A DNA stretch of 64,000 bases from Ferrimonas pelagia (GCF_039543565.1 NZ_BAABJZ010000009.1:1-64000); one strand, 5' to 3'; shown: positions 25,747 to 34,714, counted from the first letter of the stretch. The notes: generated by a model from the letters alone, not told the origin. Numbers and translations are program-made.

Positions 25747-27102
25747 TCAATATCCCCGCTGTGTCGCAGCCGGCCAGTGGTCTTTCACCTGCTGCTCGAT
25801 AAAGCGACGCTTCTCATCTTCCAGCTCAGGCAGGTGGATCCCCAGCGCTTGTTGCGCGCTTTGCTTACTGGACAGATCTGGATACGTCACCTCGTCAACA
25901 CCGTACATCTCCAGCACCATTTCCAATCGGGCCCGCGCCATGTTGGCCTGACGGCGTGCGGTCGCTAACAAAGCCAAGCCTTCTTCCGGGTTATGGGCAT
26001 AGGTGCCGTGAGACGACGTCGCGAAATCCCAACGCCACTGGGCATGGCGGATATCGGTCAGGGCCGGTTGCATCTGCTCCCACTGTGCGCCCGCCCCCCA
26101 GGCGGCTCCGGCCTCAAAGTGCGCCTGTACCAGCAGCGCTTCCACCTCGGTCCGCGCCGCATCGATGGCCGCTTTACTCTCGGCCAGGCGCAATTCCAAC
26201 TGGCTTTGGCTGCTGTGACAACCGGCACAGGCGACATCAAAATTGGCCATGGCTGAGCCGATCTGATGATCCTGATACACCCGGCCGTTATCATCCTGAC
26301 GCTCCGGCATATGACAGGTTACGCAGGTCACCTCCAACTTGGCATGCTGGCTGCGGCTCCAGTGCTCATATTCCGGGTGGCGGGCCTTGATCACGGCCAC
26401 ACCGGACACCGGATGAACCCAATCGTAGAAGCGCCGGGTATCAAGATATTTCTCAATATCATCGGCCGTACTGCCAAAGATCCAGGGGATATTCACCTTA
26501 TTGTCTTCTTCCGGCTGGAAGTAATAGGTCACATGGCACTGACCGCACGTTTGCGCCCCCTGCATCGCCACACTTTGCTGCTCAAAAGGCTGCTTGACCT
26601 TATTCATCGCGTTGACGGCATGCGGCCGCGATAGAGCCAGCTCGCCGCTGCCAGGCGCATGGCAATCCGCACAGCCCACCGCATTACCCATCCCCTCACC
26701 CAGCTGGGCAAAGGTATGCGCGGCAAAGCCATTTTCGCCATGAAGATCCATCAAGCGTGGCACATCCGGTGTCTTACAGGTCCAGCACGCTGCATCGCCG
26801 CTACCATCCGCAGTCCGCAGCGTTTGCGTCACGTCCGCCACCGCGTATTGATGCCCTCGAGGCGTATGAAACTCTTTGGCATAAGGGCTCCCCGCCCATA
26901 GCGCCACTAAGGCCGGGCGCTGAGCCAACACGTCTTGCCGCGACTCCGTCAGTTCGGTCTTCGCCCAGCTGTCGTATTCCGCGGGAAAGCTCCCCTGCCA
27001 ATCCTCGCTCACGCTGCCATTAGGTGGCTGGCTCGACCCAAAGCAAGCCGATAACAGTGGTAAAACAGCAAGTGCGATGAAACCCTGACTTCTTGTGCGC
27101 AT
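25747..27102 (-). CDS. nrfA: Pentaheme nitrite reductase (NrfA), probable lipoprotein
   Basis: NrfA reduces nitrite to ammonium with six electrons in the periplasm. Five heme sites are visible: the NrfA-specific lysine-ligated CWTCK at 106-110, then CADCH (144), CGQCH (186), CVTCH (260) and CAGCH (292). Supporting residues are the YYF after heme 3 and His279 in QDHQIGSA. The N-terminus has a lipobox, LLSAC with Cys20, which would anchor it to a membrane; E. coli NrfA is soluble. The 451-residue length is close to the usual size. No nrfBCD or nrfH partner or cytochrome c maturation gene is nearby, so the electron donor must be encoded elsewhere. Confidence 0.9.
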   Translation of the reverse strand: MRTRSQGFIALAVLPLLSACFGSSQPPNGSVSEDWQGSFPAEYDSWAKTELTESRQDVLAQRPALVALWAGSPYAKEFHTPRGHQYAVADVTQTLRTADGSGDAACWTCKTPDVPRLMDLHGENGFAAHTFAQLGEGMGNAVGCADCHAPGSGELALSRPHAVNAMNKVKQPFEQQSVAMQGAQTCGQCHVTYYFQPEEDNKVNIPWIFGSTADDIEKYLDTRRFYDWVHPVSGVAVIKARHPEYEHWSRSQHAKLEVTCVTCHMPERQDDNGRVYQDHQIGSAMANFDVACAGCHSSQSQLELRLAESKAAIDAARTEVEALLVQAHFEAGAAWGAGAQWEQMQPALTDIRHAQWRWDFATSSHGTYAHNPEEGLALLATARRQANMARARLEMVLEMYGVDEVTYPDLSSKQSAQQALGIHLPELEDEKRRFIEQQVKDHWPAATQRGY

Positions 27103-27259
27103 AGATCCTCAATATCTGTTGGCTAAGGTGCGTGCGGCATTGTTGCGTTTAACTTACACCTTTATGGTTTCACATCCAGCCACCGAAACGCATTTCCCTC
27201 ATGATAAAGTGTGACAGCCTTCGAGCGGAGCGAGGTAATATATCCCTAAAGGAGTAGTC

Positions 27260-28144
27260 ATGTTCAGCACCATTGCTGCCATCTTGTTTCCCCTCTTCGC
27301 AGTCGTCCTCTGCGGTTATGGCCTGGCAAAAACCGTTGCGCCAGACTTTTCTCCGCTCAATCGCATCAACATGGCAGTGTGTGTCCCCGCACTGATCTTC
27401 ACCTCCCTGCTGCAGCTGGATCTGACCCGTGGACTCTACGGCCCCTTGCTGCAAGCGGGGCTGATCGCACTCCTGCTACCCGGCCTGCTGTTGTGGCCAC
27501 TATGCCACTGGTTGAACCAACCCTTTCGGTTGTGGGCACCGCTGAATATGTTCCGTAATGCAGGCAACTTGGCGATCCCCCTCTATGCCTTCGCCTTTGG
27601 CGAGGCGGCGCAAGACGCGGCGGTCCTGCTGTTTGCGGTCTCTGCGCTGCTGCATATGACCGTCGGGCTGTTGATCTACCAAGGCCGCTTCTCGATACGA
27701 TCCCTATTCAGCTCGCCGTTGGCCCCTTCGGCCTTGCTGGCGATCGCCATCAACCTGCTGCAGATCCCGGTGTGGCCGCCCATCGTGCAAAGCGCCGAAC
27801 TCGCTGGCCAAGCGGCGATCCCGCTCATGCTGATTGCGCTTGGCGGCCAGTTGAGTCAATTGCGCTGGTCCGGACTCTATCTCGGCCTGCTCGGCACAGG
27901 GATCAGCCTGTTGACCGGTGCCGTCAGCTTTGGCCTGATCTACTGGTGGATCCCCCTGCCTACGCTGCACCTGCAGATGATGTTACTGTTCGCCATGTTG
28001 CCGCCCGCAGTGATGAACTACCTGTTTGCTGAGCGCTACAACATCGAGCCACAGAAGGCCTCCAACATCATCTTGTTTGGCAATTTTCTCAGCGTGATCA
28101 CCCTGCCCATCTTGCTGATGGTGGCTTTTGCGCTGGCAGGCTGA
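27260..28144 (+). CDS. AEC-family (auxin efflux carrier type) transporter
   Basis: A 294-residue inner-membrane protein with about ten hydrophobic segments in two five-helix halves. Typical are FGYGLAK-like VVLCGYGLAKTVAPD in helix 1, the NMFRNAGNLAIPLYAFAFGE stretch in the first half and QAAIPLMLIALGGQLSQLRW in the second. AEC members export or take up organic acids such as malate; the substrate here is unknown. The ATG at 27260 follows AAAGGAG. It is divergent from nrfA with a 157-bp gap. Confidence 0.85.
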   Translation: MFSTIAAILFPLFAVVLCGYGLAKTVAPDFSPLNRINMAVCVPALIFTSLLQLDLTRGLYGPLLQAGLIALLLPGLLLWPLCHWLNQPFRLWAPLNMFRNAGNLAIPLYAFAFGEAAQDAAVLLFAVSALLHMTVGLLIYQGRFSIRSLFSSPLAPSALLAIAINLLQIPVWPPIVQSAELAGQAAIPLMLIALGGQLSQLRWSGLYLGLLGTGISLLTGAVSFGLIYWWIPLPTLHLQMMLLFAMLPPAVMNYLFAERYNIEPQKASNIILFGNFLSVITLPILLMVAFALAG

Positions 28145-28230
28145 GCAACGAGACAAGGGGTGTTAACGCGCCCGCCACCGGTGCCTCTGTCCCCCTTTCC
28201 AGAGCGCCTCAGCGTCCCAAACTCAACCCG

Positions 28231-29412
28231 TTACCGCCCCGTCAGCAGCGTCTGAATGCCCCGCTCAAGCCCCTCCAGCGTCAGCGGATACATGCGAGCC
28301 GAGACGAGCTGCTGCACCATGGCAATGCTTTGGGTGTAACGCCACTGCGACTGAGGCTCCGGATTGAGCCAGATCACCCGTTCAAACTGCTCGGTCAGGC
28401 GCTGCATCCAAGCCGCCCCCGGCTCTTCATTCATTTGCTCGACACTGCCGTAGCGATGGCTGATCTCATACGGCCCCATTGACGCATCGCCAATAAAGAT
28501 CACCTTGTAGTCCTTGGGGTAGGTGCGCAACACCTCCAGCAGCGGGATCACCTCCGCGTGACGGCGGCGGTTATCGCGCCAAACAAAGTCATAGATAAAG
28601 TTATGGAAGTAGTAATACTCCAGATGCTTAAACTCGCTGCGACAGGCCGAAAACAGCTCTTCGCACATCTGAATGTGCGGATCCATCGAGCCGCCCACAT
28701 CAAAGAACAGCAACACCTTGATGGCGTTGTGCCGCTGAGGCACCAGCTTGACATCCAGCATGCCGCCATTGTTGGCGGTCGACCGGATGGTGTCATCCAG
28801 ATCCAGCTCCTCCGCCGCACCGTTGCGGGCAAAGCGCCGCAGTTTGCGCAGCGCCATCTTGATGTTGCGGGTGCCCAGCTCCACCTCATCGTCGAAGTTA
28901 CGATACTCGCGCTTATCCCACACCTTGGCAGCCGACTTGTTGCGACTTTCTCCCCCCACGCGAATGCCGCCCGGGTGATAACCGCTATTACCAAAGGCGG
29001 AGGTGCCACCGGTGCCGATCCACTTATTGCCGCCCTGATGCCGCTCTTTTTGCTCCTTCAGACGCTCATTGAACGCCGCCATCAACTTATCCAGCCCGCC
29101 CCAAGACTGCACTTGCGCCTTCTGCGCCTCGGTCAGCGCCTTAAGGAAGTCCGACTGGACCCACTCCGGCGGGATCGCCCCCTCATCCAGGCCATCGAGG
29201 CTGTCCAACCCATCGAAAAATGCGCCAAAGGCGCGGTCAAACTTGTCGTAGTGACGCTCATCCTTGATCAAGCAGGTGCGGGCCAGCAGATAGAACTCCT
29301 CCAGCGAGCCAAAGGCCAGATCCTGACTGAGCGCGTCTAACAGCAGCAACTGCTCGTTGATCGACACCGGCAACCCCGCGCGGCGCAAACAGCGAAAGAA
29401 TCCGATCAACAT
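28231..29412 (-). CDS. CoxE-like VWA-domain protein
   Basis: A 393-residue cytoplasmic protein. The N-terminal part (GFFRCLRRAGLPVSINEQLLLLDAL) is typical of CoxE-like partners of MoxR ATPases, and the C-terminal von Willebrand A domain begins at LFFDVGGSMDPHIQ, an intact MIDAS DxGxS motif. A region around residues 130-190 contains the charged linker seen in this family. It starts four bases after the MoxR gene stop. MoxR-VWA pairs act as chaperones for metal-cofactor insertion or complex assembly; the client is not evident from the neighbours. Confidence 0.88.
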   Translation of the reverse strand: MLIGFFRCLRRAGLPVSINEQLLLLDALSQDLAFGSLEEFYLLARTCLIKDERHYDKFDRAFGAFFDGLDSLDGLDEGAIPPEWVQSDFLKALTEAQKAQVQSWGGLDKLMAAFNERLKEQKERHQGGNKWIGTGGTSAFGNSGYHPGGIRVGGESRNKSAAKVWDKREYRNFDDEVELGTRNIKMALRKLRRFARNGAAEELDLDDTIRSTANNGGMLDVKLVPQRHNAIKVLLFFDVGGSMDPHIQMCEELFSACRSEFKHLEYYYFHNFIYDFVWRDNRRRHAEVIPLLEVLRTYPKDYKVIFIGDASMGPYEISHRYGSVEQMNEEPGAAWMQRLTEQFERVIWLNPEPQSQWRYTQSIAMVQQLVSARMYPLTLEGLERGIQTLLTGR

Positions 29413-29416
29413 GGGC

Positions 29417-30253
29417 TCAATCCCGGCGAGTCATAAAGGCCAGACGTTGCAGCAACTGCACGTCCTGCTCGTTCTTCACCAAGGCGCCATACAGCGGTGG
29501 AACCGCCTGGCGCAGATCCCCCGCCAGCGCCTCGACGGAGATATCATCTGCCATCAGCAACTTGAGCCAATCCACCAGCTCGGAGGTAGAGGGCTTCTTC
29601 TTCAGGCCGGGGATCTCCCGCAACTCAAAGAACCGCTCCAACGCGCGCCGGGCCAGATCGCGTTTCAGCTGAGGAAAGTGCACATCCAAGATCCGCTGCA
29701 TGGTGGCTTCATCGGGAAAACGGATGTAGTGGAAGAAACAGCGACGCAGAAACGCATCCGGCAGTTCCTTTTCGTTGTTGGAGGTGATGATCACGATCGG
29801 CCGATGCTTAGCGCGGATCACTTCACCGGTCTCGTAGACTGAGAAGGCCATCTTATCCAGCTCCACCAGCAGATCATTAGGAAACTCAATGTCGGCCTTG
29901 TCGATCTCATCGATCAGCAGCACCACCTGCTCATCCGACTCAAACGCCTGCCACAAAGCGCCTTTTTTCAGGTAGTGACGCACATCCTCCACCTCGGCTT
30001 TGCCCAACTGGGAATCCCGCAAGCGGGACACCGCGTCATAGTCATACAGCCCCTGTTGTGCCTTACTGGTGGACTTGATGTGCCACTGTAACAGACGCTT
30101 GCCCAACGACGCCGCCACCTGCTCCGCCAGCATGGTTTTACCGGTGCCCGGCTCACCTTTGATCAACAAAGGCCGCTGCAGGATGACGGCGGCGTTCACC
30201 GCCATCTGCAGATCGTCCGTCGCAATGTATTCCGAGGTGCCTTCAAACTTCAT
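29417..30253 (-). CDS. MoxR-family AAA+ ATPase
   Basis: This 278-residue ATPase has Walker A GEPGTGKTMLAEQ, Walker B VVLLIDEIDKAD, sensor-1 IITSNNEKELPDAFLRRC and a C-terminal lid domain ending in LAFMTRRD. The start at 30253 is supported by GGAGG eight bases upstream; a frame up to 30286 is open but lacks a site. The gene is followed directly by its VWA partner on the same transcript. It probably remodels a protein complex together with that partner. Confidence 0.9.
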   Translation of the reverse strand: MKFEGTSEYIATDDLQMAVNAAVILQRPLLIKGEPGTGKTMLAEQVAASLGKRLLQWHIKSTSKAQQGLYDYDAVSRLRDSQLGKAEVEDVRHYLKKGALWQAFESDEQVVLLIDEIDKADIEFPNDLLVELDKMAFSVYETGEVIRAKHRPIVIITSNNEKELPDAFLRRCFFHYIRFPDEATMQRILDVHFPQLKRDLARRALERFFELREIPGLKKKPSTSELVDWLKLLMADDISVEALAGDLRQAVPPLYGALVKNEQDVQLLQRLAFMTRRD

Positions 30254-30372
30254 CCGTGATCCTCCGCAAAGATTTGCCCGCAGCATGACATAAAGCCAGT
30301 AAGGCCTCCATCGTCGATTTGAACGAGCGTTTTAACTTGAGCCGGTTCAGACAAGGAATTTCGAGATCGCAA

Positions 30373-30401
30373 CCGACAAGCTATGATCGATCAGGTATAA
30401 T
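30373..30401 (+). promoter_or_regulatory. Sigma-70 promoter of rhlE
   Basis: A perfect -10 box TATAAT at 30396-30401 is preceded, after 17 bases, by CCGACA (30373-30378; four of six match TTGACA). The start of transcription would be about 30 bases before the rhlE ATG. Confidence 0.7.
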
Positions 30402-30437
30402 TTGCGCCCTTAATTTTCAGTCGGTCAGGAAATCACC

Positions 30438-31712
30438 ATGAGTTTTGCATCCCAGGGCTTTGGCCCCGAAATTGTTCGTGCCGTTACCGAGTGCGGGTAC
30501 GACAAGATGACGCCCGTTCAGCGCAAAGCCATCCCCGCCGCCCGCAAGGGTCGCGATATCCTGGCCAACGCCCAAACCGGCACCGGCAAGACCGCCGCCT
30601 TTGCCCTGCCTATCCTGCAGCAACTGCAGGATAGCCCCAAGATGCAGCAAGGCCGACAGGTTCGCGCGCTGATCCTCGCACCGACCCGAGAGCTGGCCGC
30701 ACAGATCGCCGCAAACTGCCGTGACTACGCCAAGCACACCGAGCTGAGCGTCGCCGTTGTCTACGGCGGCACCAAGATGAGCAGCCAAACCGCTGCGCTG
30801 CACGCCGGTGTCGATCTGCTGGTTGCCACGCCGGGTCGCTTGCTGGAGCACGTCGCCGAAAACAACGTCAGCCTCAGCCAGGTGGAGCACCTGGTGCTGG
30901 ACGAAGCCGATCGCATGCTCGATATGGGCTTTGCCAGCGAGCTGACCCGCATCATGAAGTTGGTGCCACCCAAGCATCAAACCATGCTGTTCTCCGCCAC
31001 CTACCCACCGAAAATGAAGCAGCTGGCCACCCAGGCGCTGAGCAACCCGGTTGTGGTGTCCGTCGCCGCGCAAAACAGCACTGCAGAAACCGTGTCCCAC
31101 GTGATCTATCCGGTGGATGAAAACCGTAAGTTGGATCTGATCGTCGAGCTGATCGGCCGTAAGAACTGGCGCCAGGTGCTGGTGTTTGCCAACTACAAAG
31201 AGAGCGTCGATGCGGTCGTGGCCGAGCTCAACAAATACGGCGTACCTGCCGACGCCTGCCACGGCGACAAGACCCAAGGCGCTCGTCGCCGCGCCTTGCG
31301 TGAATTCAAAGAGGGCAAGTTGCGGGTGCTGGTGGCCACCGATGTTGCCGCCCGCGGTCTGGATATCCAAGGCCTGCCCTACGTGGTCAACTTTGACGTG
31401 CCGTTTCTGGCGGAAGACTATGTCCACCGTATCGGCCGCACCGGCCGGGCCGGAGAGCGTGGCCACGCCATCTCGTTTGTTGGTCGCGACGAAGAGCTGT
31501 CCATCGCCCAGATCGAGAAGCTGATCGAGCAAAACATCCACCGCATCAACCAACCCGGTTATGAGGTCAAGGATCGCACCAACCTCATCTACGAGGTGCA
31601 CAACAAACAGCGCTATACCCGCAAGCGTGCCCGGGAAAACAACCCGACCGACCAATCCGCCGGCGAGCGCCAACTGCGCGCCCGCAAGGTGGCCAAAAAG
31701 TCGGGACGTTAA
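30438..31712 (+). CDS. rhlE: DEAD-box ATP-dependent RNA helicase RhlE
   Basis: A 424-residue RNA helicase. The Q motif (FGPEIVRAVTECGYDKMTPVQ), motif I AQTGTGKT, Ia PTRELAAQ, II VLDEADRMLDMGF, III SAT, and C-terminal motifs ARGLDIQGLPYVVNFDVP and HRIGRTGRAG are all intact. A basic tail of about 40 residues (RKRARENNP...KKSGR) probably binds RNA. The order and the DEADRMLDMGF form point to RhlE, which acts in ribosome assembly and RNA turnover. It has its own promoter and terminator. A long minus-strand frame lies antisense and is a shadow. Confidence 0.93.
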   Translation: MSFASQGFGPEIVRAVTECGYDKMTPVQRKAIPAARKGRDILANAQTGTGKTAAFALPILQQLQDSPKMQQGRQVRALILAPTRELAAQIAANCRDYAKHTELSVAVVYGGTKMSSQTAALHAGVDLLVATPGRLLEHVAENNVSLSQVEHLVLDEADRMLDMGFASELTRIMKLVPPKHQTMLFSATYPPKMKQLATQALSNPVVVSVAAQNSTAETVSHVIYPVDENRKLDLIVELIGRKNWRQVLVFANYKESVDAVVAELNKYGVPADACHGDKTQGARRRALREFKEGKLRVLVATDVAARGLDIQGLPYVVNFDVPFLAEDYVHRIGRTGRAGERGHAISFVGRDEELSIAQIEKLIEQNIHRINQPGYEVKDRTNLIYEVHNKQRYTRKRARENNPTDQSAGERQLRARKVAKKSGR

Positions 31713-31728
31713 GCCCAAACGCCAAAAC

Positions 31729-31755
31729 AAAAGAGAGCCTTTCCGGCTCTCTTTT
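31729..31755 (+). terminator. Terminator after rhlE
   Basis: A perfect 11-bp stem, 31729-31739 with 31745-31755 (loop TTTCC), ends in TTTT and is followed by GCTTT. It stands 16 bases past the rhlE stop. Confidence 0.85.
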
Positions 31756-31835
31756 GCTTTCTGGCCCATGGCGCTTTACGCACCCACCTGTGGATTGATA
31801 ACCTGAGCGCTCAATAATTAAACGGACGTTTGAAA

Positions 31836-32270
31836 ATGGAACAGTTCAAGCAAGACTACCCGGTATGGATGGAGCAGCAGGTGGCTTGGGGCGAGATGGA
31901 TGCCCTCAACCACATCAATAACGTGGTGTATTTTCGCTATTTCGAAAACATCCGTATTCACTTCTTCCGCCGGTTTGAGTTTATGGAATCGCTGATGGGC
32001 CAGCGGTTGGCGCCGATCCTCAGCGAAACCCAATGCCGTTATCGCCGTCCTGTAACCTTTCCCGATCAGCTCCTGCTGGGCACCCGGATCACCCAACTGA
32101 GCGATGACCGCCTCAGCATGGAGTACGCGGTGTACAGTCAGGCGCAGCAGTGCATCACCACCTTAGGCAGTGCGACCGTGGTTTGCGTCGACACCCAAAC
32201 CGGTCGTCCCAGCCCGCTGCCAATGCCACTGGCCTCGGCCCTCAAAGCCAGCCCAGCTTGTCGCTGCTAA
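31836..32270 (+). CDS. YbgC-like hot-dog acyl-CoA thioesterase
   Basis: A 144-residue single hot-dog domain protein of the 4-hydroxybenzoyl-CoA thioesterase group. The active-site signature is VAWGEMDALNHINNVVYFRYFE, given here in parts: WGEMDALNHINN with catalytic Asp, and YFRYFEN. It should hydrolyse short or medium acyl-CoA esters. The ATG at 31836 was chosen; a TTG two codons upstream is also in frame. It is monocistronic. Confidence 0.85.
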   Translation: MEQFKQDYPVWMEQQVAWGEMDALNHINNVVYFRYFENIRIHFFRRFEFMESLMGQRLAPILSETQCRYRRPVTFPDQLLLGTRITQLSDDRLSMEYAVYSQAQQCITTLGSATVVCVDTQTGRPSPLPMPLASALKASPACRC

Positions 32271-32645
32271 CGCTGAGCCGGCGGCGCTAGAGCTGAAACC
32301 GATCCAACTTCGCCCCCCTTTGCGGTCGCGTCCTGCTGGAGTTGCCCGGCGATCGTCAGCTGTTGTTGTACACAGCTGACTCGAACGATCGACGCCAGCA
32401 CGCGCCGGCATCGCCATAAAGTTACTCATTTGCGAGTCCGCCGCCCGCCAAAAGCAGGCCAGACTGCCCAGCGCCGTCAGCCTGACCGAAAGCGATCCCA
32501 GCTTGTTATTGCGCTCCATCCCTCTGCCCTTTCATCCCGGTCGTTGTCGGCGAATGTCCAGCCACAGGGTCAAACACCCCCACGCCCGGTGCCGACAACG
32601 CCCTGCCCATGTCGCCGATCACGATTGCCTGGTTCGGCAGCCCGT

Positions 32646-32675
32646 TGCATACGTTTTTCGATGAATACGTATGCA
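32646..32675. repeat. Inverted repeat, 9-bp arms
   Basis: Arms TGCATACGT (32646-32654) and ACGTATGCA (32667-32675) are perfectly complementary across a 12-base loop. No T-run follows on either strand. It could be a protein-binding site or an RNA hairpin. Confidence 0.6.
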
Positions 32676-32711
32676 GCACAGTGAAACAATCACGATCCTT
32701 TGACTGTTAAC

Positions 32712-32742
32712 GACCAACGCCGCTCTCGGAGCGGCGTTGGTC
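32712..32742 (-). terminator. Strong hairpin after the AbgT gene
   Basis: A perfect 14-bp GC-rich stem (32712-32725 with 32729-32742, loop TCG) lies 27 bases past the AbgT stop. A T-run is lacking on both strands, so it may act as an RNA-stabilising 3' end more than an intrinsic terminator. Confidence 0.5.
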
Positions 32743-32768
32743 AAACACAATCGGCATGGAAGACGGAC

Positions 32769-34322
32769 TTAGAAGCCCAGCGGAATGCCAAAGCTGAAAA
32801 AGCCGATCAGCAGCAGCGACCAGGCCATCAGGAAGGCGGCCGAGTAAGGTGCCATCATGATGATCATCTCGCCGATGGTGAAGTCCGGCTTATATTTGCG
32901 CATAAAGGCCAAGATCACCCCGGCATACCCCATCATTGGCGTAATGATATTGGTGCATGAATCCGCCACCCGATAGGCCGCAGCAACCATGTCCGGTGTC
33001 ATATCAGGATTCACCTGATACAGCATGGGGATGAAGATGGGGCCCAGCAGCATCCACTTGGACACCAAGCCGCCGACAAACAGGTTGATCAGCGCCGTAA
33101 CCACCACAAAGCCGATGATCAGCGCCACCGGGAACGACTCGAGCCCCAACCCGCCCAAGAAGGTCGCACCCAGGTAGGTGATGTAGGTGCCCAGCTCAGA
33201 ATGCTTGAGCAAGCCCAAAAAGTTGTAGCAGAAGAAGGTCAGCACCATGATGTAGCCTAGGCTGTTCATCTGCTTCACCATCGCCTGCACCACATCCGCC
33301 AGCTGAGTAAATTTGCCGGTACGGTAGCCAAAGGCCAGACCCACCATGGCAAACATTATGGCGATCAAGATAATGACATTATCTAGGTAGGGAGTGACCG
33401 TACGCCCGGCCTCATTGGTGTAGGGCGCCAGTGGGCCAGTCGCCAGAGCAAACAACAAACCCAGACTGACGAGAAAGGCGATCCCCGCCGCCTTCAGTCC
33501 CTGTCGCTCGACCGGCTTGAGCTGGAAGTCGGACAGATCGATCTCTTCCGGCAACTGATACTCCATCTTCTCCAGCCGCGGCTGAACAAAACGCCGGGTC
33601 ACCCAACCGCCCACCACAACCAACATAAAGGTTGAGGCCAGAATGAAGTAGTAGTGCATGGTCGCGGGCGTTAACGCCTGCCCGGTGCTGCTCTCAAATG
33701 GCACGCCTTGCGCCTCGGCGAACGCCTGCGCATTGACCCCGATGATCACATCCACCGGCGTGGCGGGCAGCAGGTTGGCGCTGAATCCGGCCGAGACACC
33801 GGCAAACGCCGCCGCCATGCCGATCAGCGGATTCTTGCCCAGTCCGGCATAAAGCAGGCCCGCCAGGGGGATCAACACCAGATAGCCGGCGTCCGTCGCC
33901 ATCGAGCTCATGATCCCTAAGAAGATCACCGCCGGCGCCATCATTCGCTCGCTCAGACGACTGCCCAGTCCCTTGATCACCGCCGTCAAGAAACCGGAAT
34001 GTTCGGCGATCCCCACCCCCAGCATGACCACCAGGATCACGCCCAGCACGCCATTGCCATAGCCCAGCCAGTTGGCCAGAATGGCGTTATCAAACATCCA
34101 GCGAACGTTTTCCGCCGCCAGCATGTTGTTGATGGAATACTCGACCATGCCGCCATCTTTACCGAGCGTCTCAAAGGTGTGGCCGCCGATCAGGCCAGTG
34201 AGCACCATGGCGAAGGCCAACAGGAAAATAAAGATGATGACGGGATCGGGGATCTTCTTACCGATCGCTTCGATGCGATCCACCAGCGTCGACGGGGTTC
34301 GTTGGGTCTCACTGAGACTCAT
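32769..34322 (-). CDS. AbgT-family transporter
   Basis: A 517-residue inner-membrane protein of the AbgT/MtrF family, known for p-aminobenzoyl-glutamate uptake or sulfonamide export. Family features are the N-terminal IEAIGKKIPDPVIIFIFLLA, the helix-hairpin segment around GVSAGFSANLLPATPVDVIIG, and PMMGYAGVILAFMRKYKPDF near the C-terminus. About eleven to twelve hydrophobic segments are present. ATG at 34322 has AGGAA seven bases upstream. Substrate is unknown; no abgAB hydrolase genes are in the window. Confidence 0.92.
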   Translation of the reverse strand: MSLSETQRTPSTLVDRIEAIGKKIPDPVIIFIFLLAFAMVLTGLIGGHTFETLGKDGGMVEYSINNMLAAENVRWMFDNAILANWLGYGNGVLGVILVVMLGVGIAEHSGFLTAVIKGLGSRLSERMMAPAVIFLGIMSSMATDAGYLVLIPLAGLLYAGLGKNPLIGMAAAFAGVSAGFSANLLPATPVDVIIGVNAQAFAEAQGVPFESSTGQALTPATMHYYFILASTFMLVVVGGWVTRRFVQPRLEKMEYQLPEEIDLSDFQLKPVERQGLKAAGIAFLVSLGLLFALATGPLAPYTNEAGRTVTPYLDNVIILIAIMFAMVGLAFGYRTGKFTQLADVVQAMVKQMNSLGYIMVLTFFCYNFLGLLKHSELGTYITYLGATFLGGLGLESFPVALIIGFVVVTALINLFVGGLVSKWMLLGPIFIPMLYQVNPDMTPDMVAAAYRVADSCTNIITPMMGYAGVILAFMRKYKPDFTIGEMIIMMAPYSAAFLMAWSLLLIGFFSFGIPLGF

Positions 34323-34581
34323 GAGCAAATTCCTTTTTTATCGTTATCGTTGGGCCACACAAGCTAACAGCACGGCTTAACACTGTAAATTACACAACCA
34401 CTTGCGATCGGCACATCGACCGACGATGACACTGCCATAAACCGTTACAGCCATGCCGACGCGCTGTGCAACCACCTAATATTCAAAGAAATAGCTCCTT
34501 TAAAAGCCAAGCCATACACGATCCCCCCCCCGGCGCGGCGCGCGCTATTTTTGAAATAATGCACATTTTTCCGCTGCCCCC

Positions 34582-34610
34582 CTTTAAAACCGAGAGACGG
34601 GATCCCACAT
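34582..34610 (+). promoter_or_regulatory. Sigma-32-type heat-shock promoter of hsp20
   Basis: CTTTAAA at 34582-34588 differs in one base from the sigma-32 -35 consensus CTTGAAA. After 15 bases comes CCCACAT (34604-34610), close to the -10 consensus CCCCATnT. The transcript would have a leader of about 95 bases before the hsp20 ATG. Match by eye only. Confidence 0.55.
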
Positions 34611-34617
34611 CCTTGTT

Positions 34618-34714
34618 GCGGGGGCCTGAATAGGATCCGCACATCAAACCCAGCCGGTGCTCACGATGAGGCCGGTGAATAAAACCTTTAGTTGCTCAAT
34701 CGAGGACACACATT
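34618..34714 (+). promoter_or_regulatory. Possible ROSE-type RNA thermometer in the hsp20 leader
   Basis: The leader carries an inner hairpin, CTCA-CGA-TGAG flanked by CCGG arms (about 34655-34677), and next to the start codon a TTGCTC segment facing GAGGA, the ribosome binding site. Pairing of a UYGCU-like element with the Shine-Dalgarno sequence is the hallmark of ROSE thermometers before small heat-shock genes. The structure was judged by eye and not folded. Confidence 0.4.

Larger units (their letters stand above)
32271..32768. other. Gene-free stretch between thioesterase and AbgT transporter
   Basis: Nearly 500 bp with no convincing gene. Frames on both strands lack ribosome binding sites and recognisable motifs. 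Two hairpins near its right end are listed separately. It could be remnant coding sequence, but nothing could be matched. Confidence 0.5.
34323..34714. other. Regulatory intergenic region abgT / hsp20
   Basis: A 392-bp gap between divergent genes. It contains a run of nine Cs (34523-34531), a heat-shock-type promoter and a structured hsp20 leader, both listed separately. No small gene was supported. Confidence 0.6.

Noticed and set aside
27103..27259. FNR or NarP site before nrfA
   Set aside because: No TTGAT-N4-ATCAA-like palindrome could be found by eye.
28558..29340. 260-aa frame on the plus strand
   Set aside because: Antisense to the CoxE-like gene, with no ribosome binding site or family motif.
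30417..31769. 450-aa frame on the minus strand
   Set aside because: It is exactly antisense to rhlE, whose helicase motifs are complete; composition is a shadow of that gene.
32163..32519. Possible 118-aa gene on the minus strand in the gap before the AbgT gene
   Set aside because: Overlaps the thioesterase end, lacks a ribosome binding site and shows no domain.
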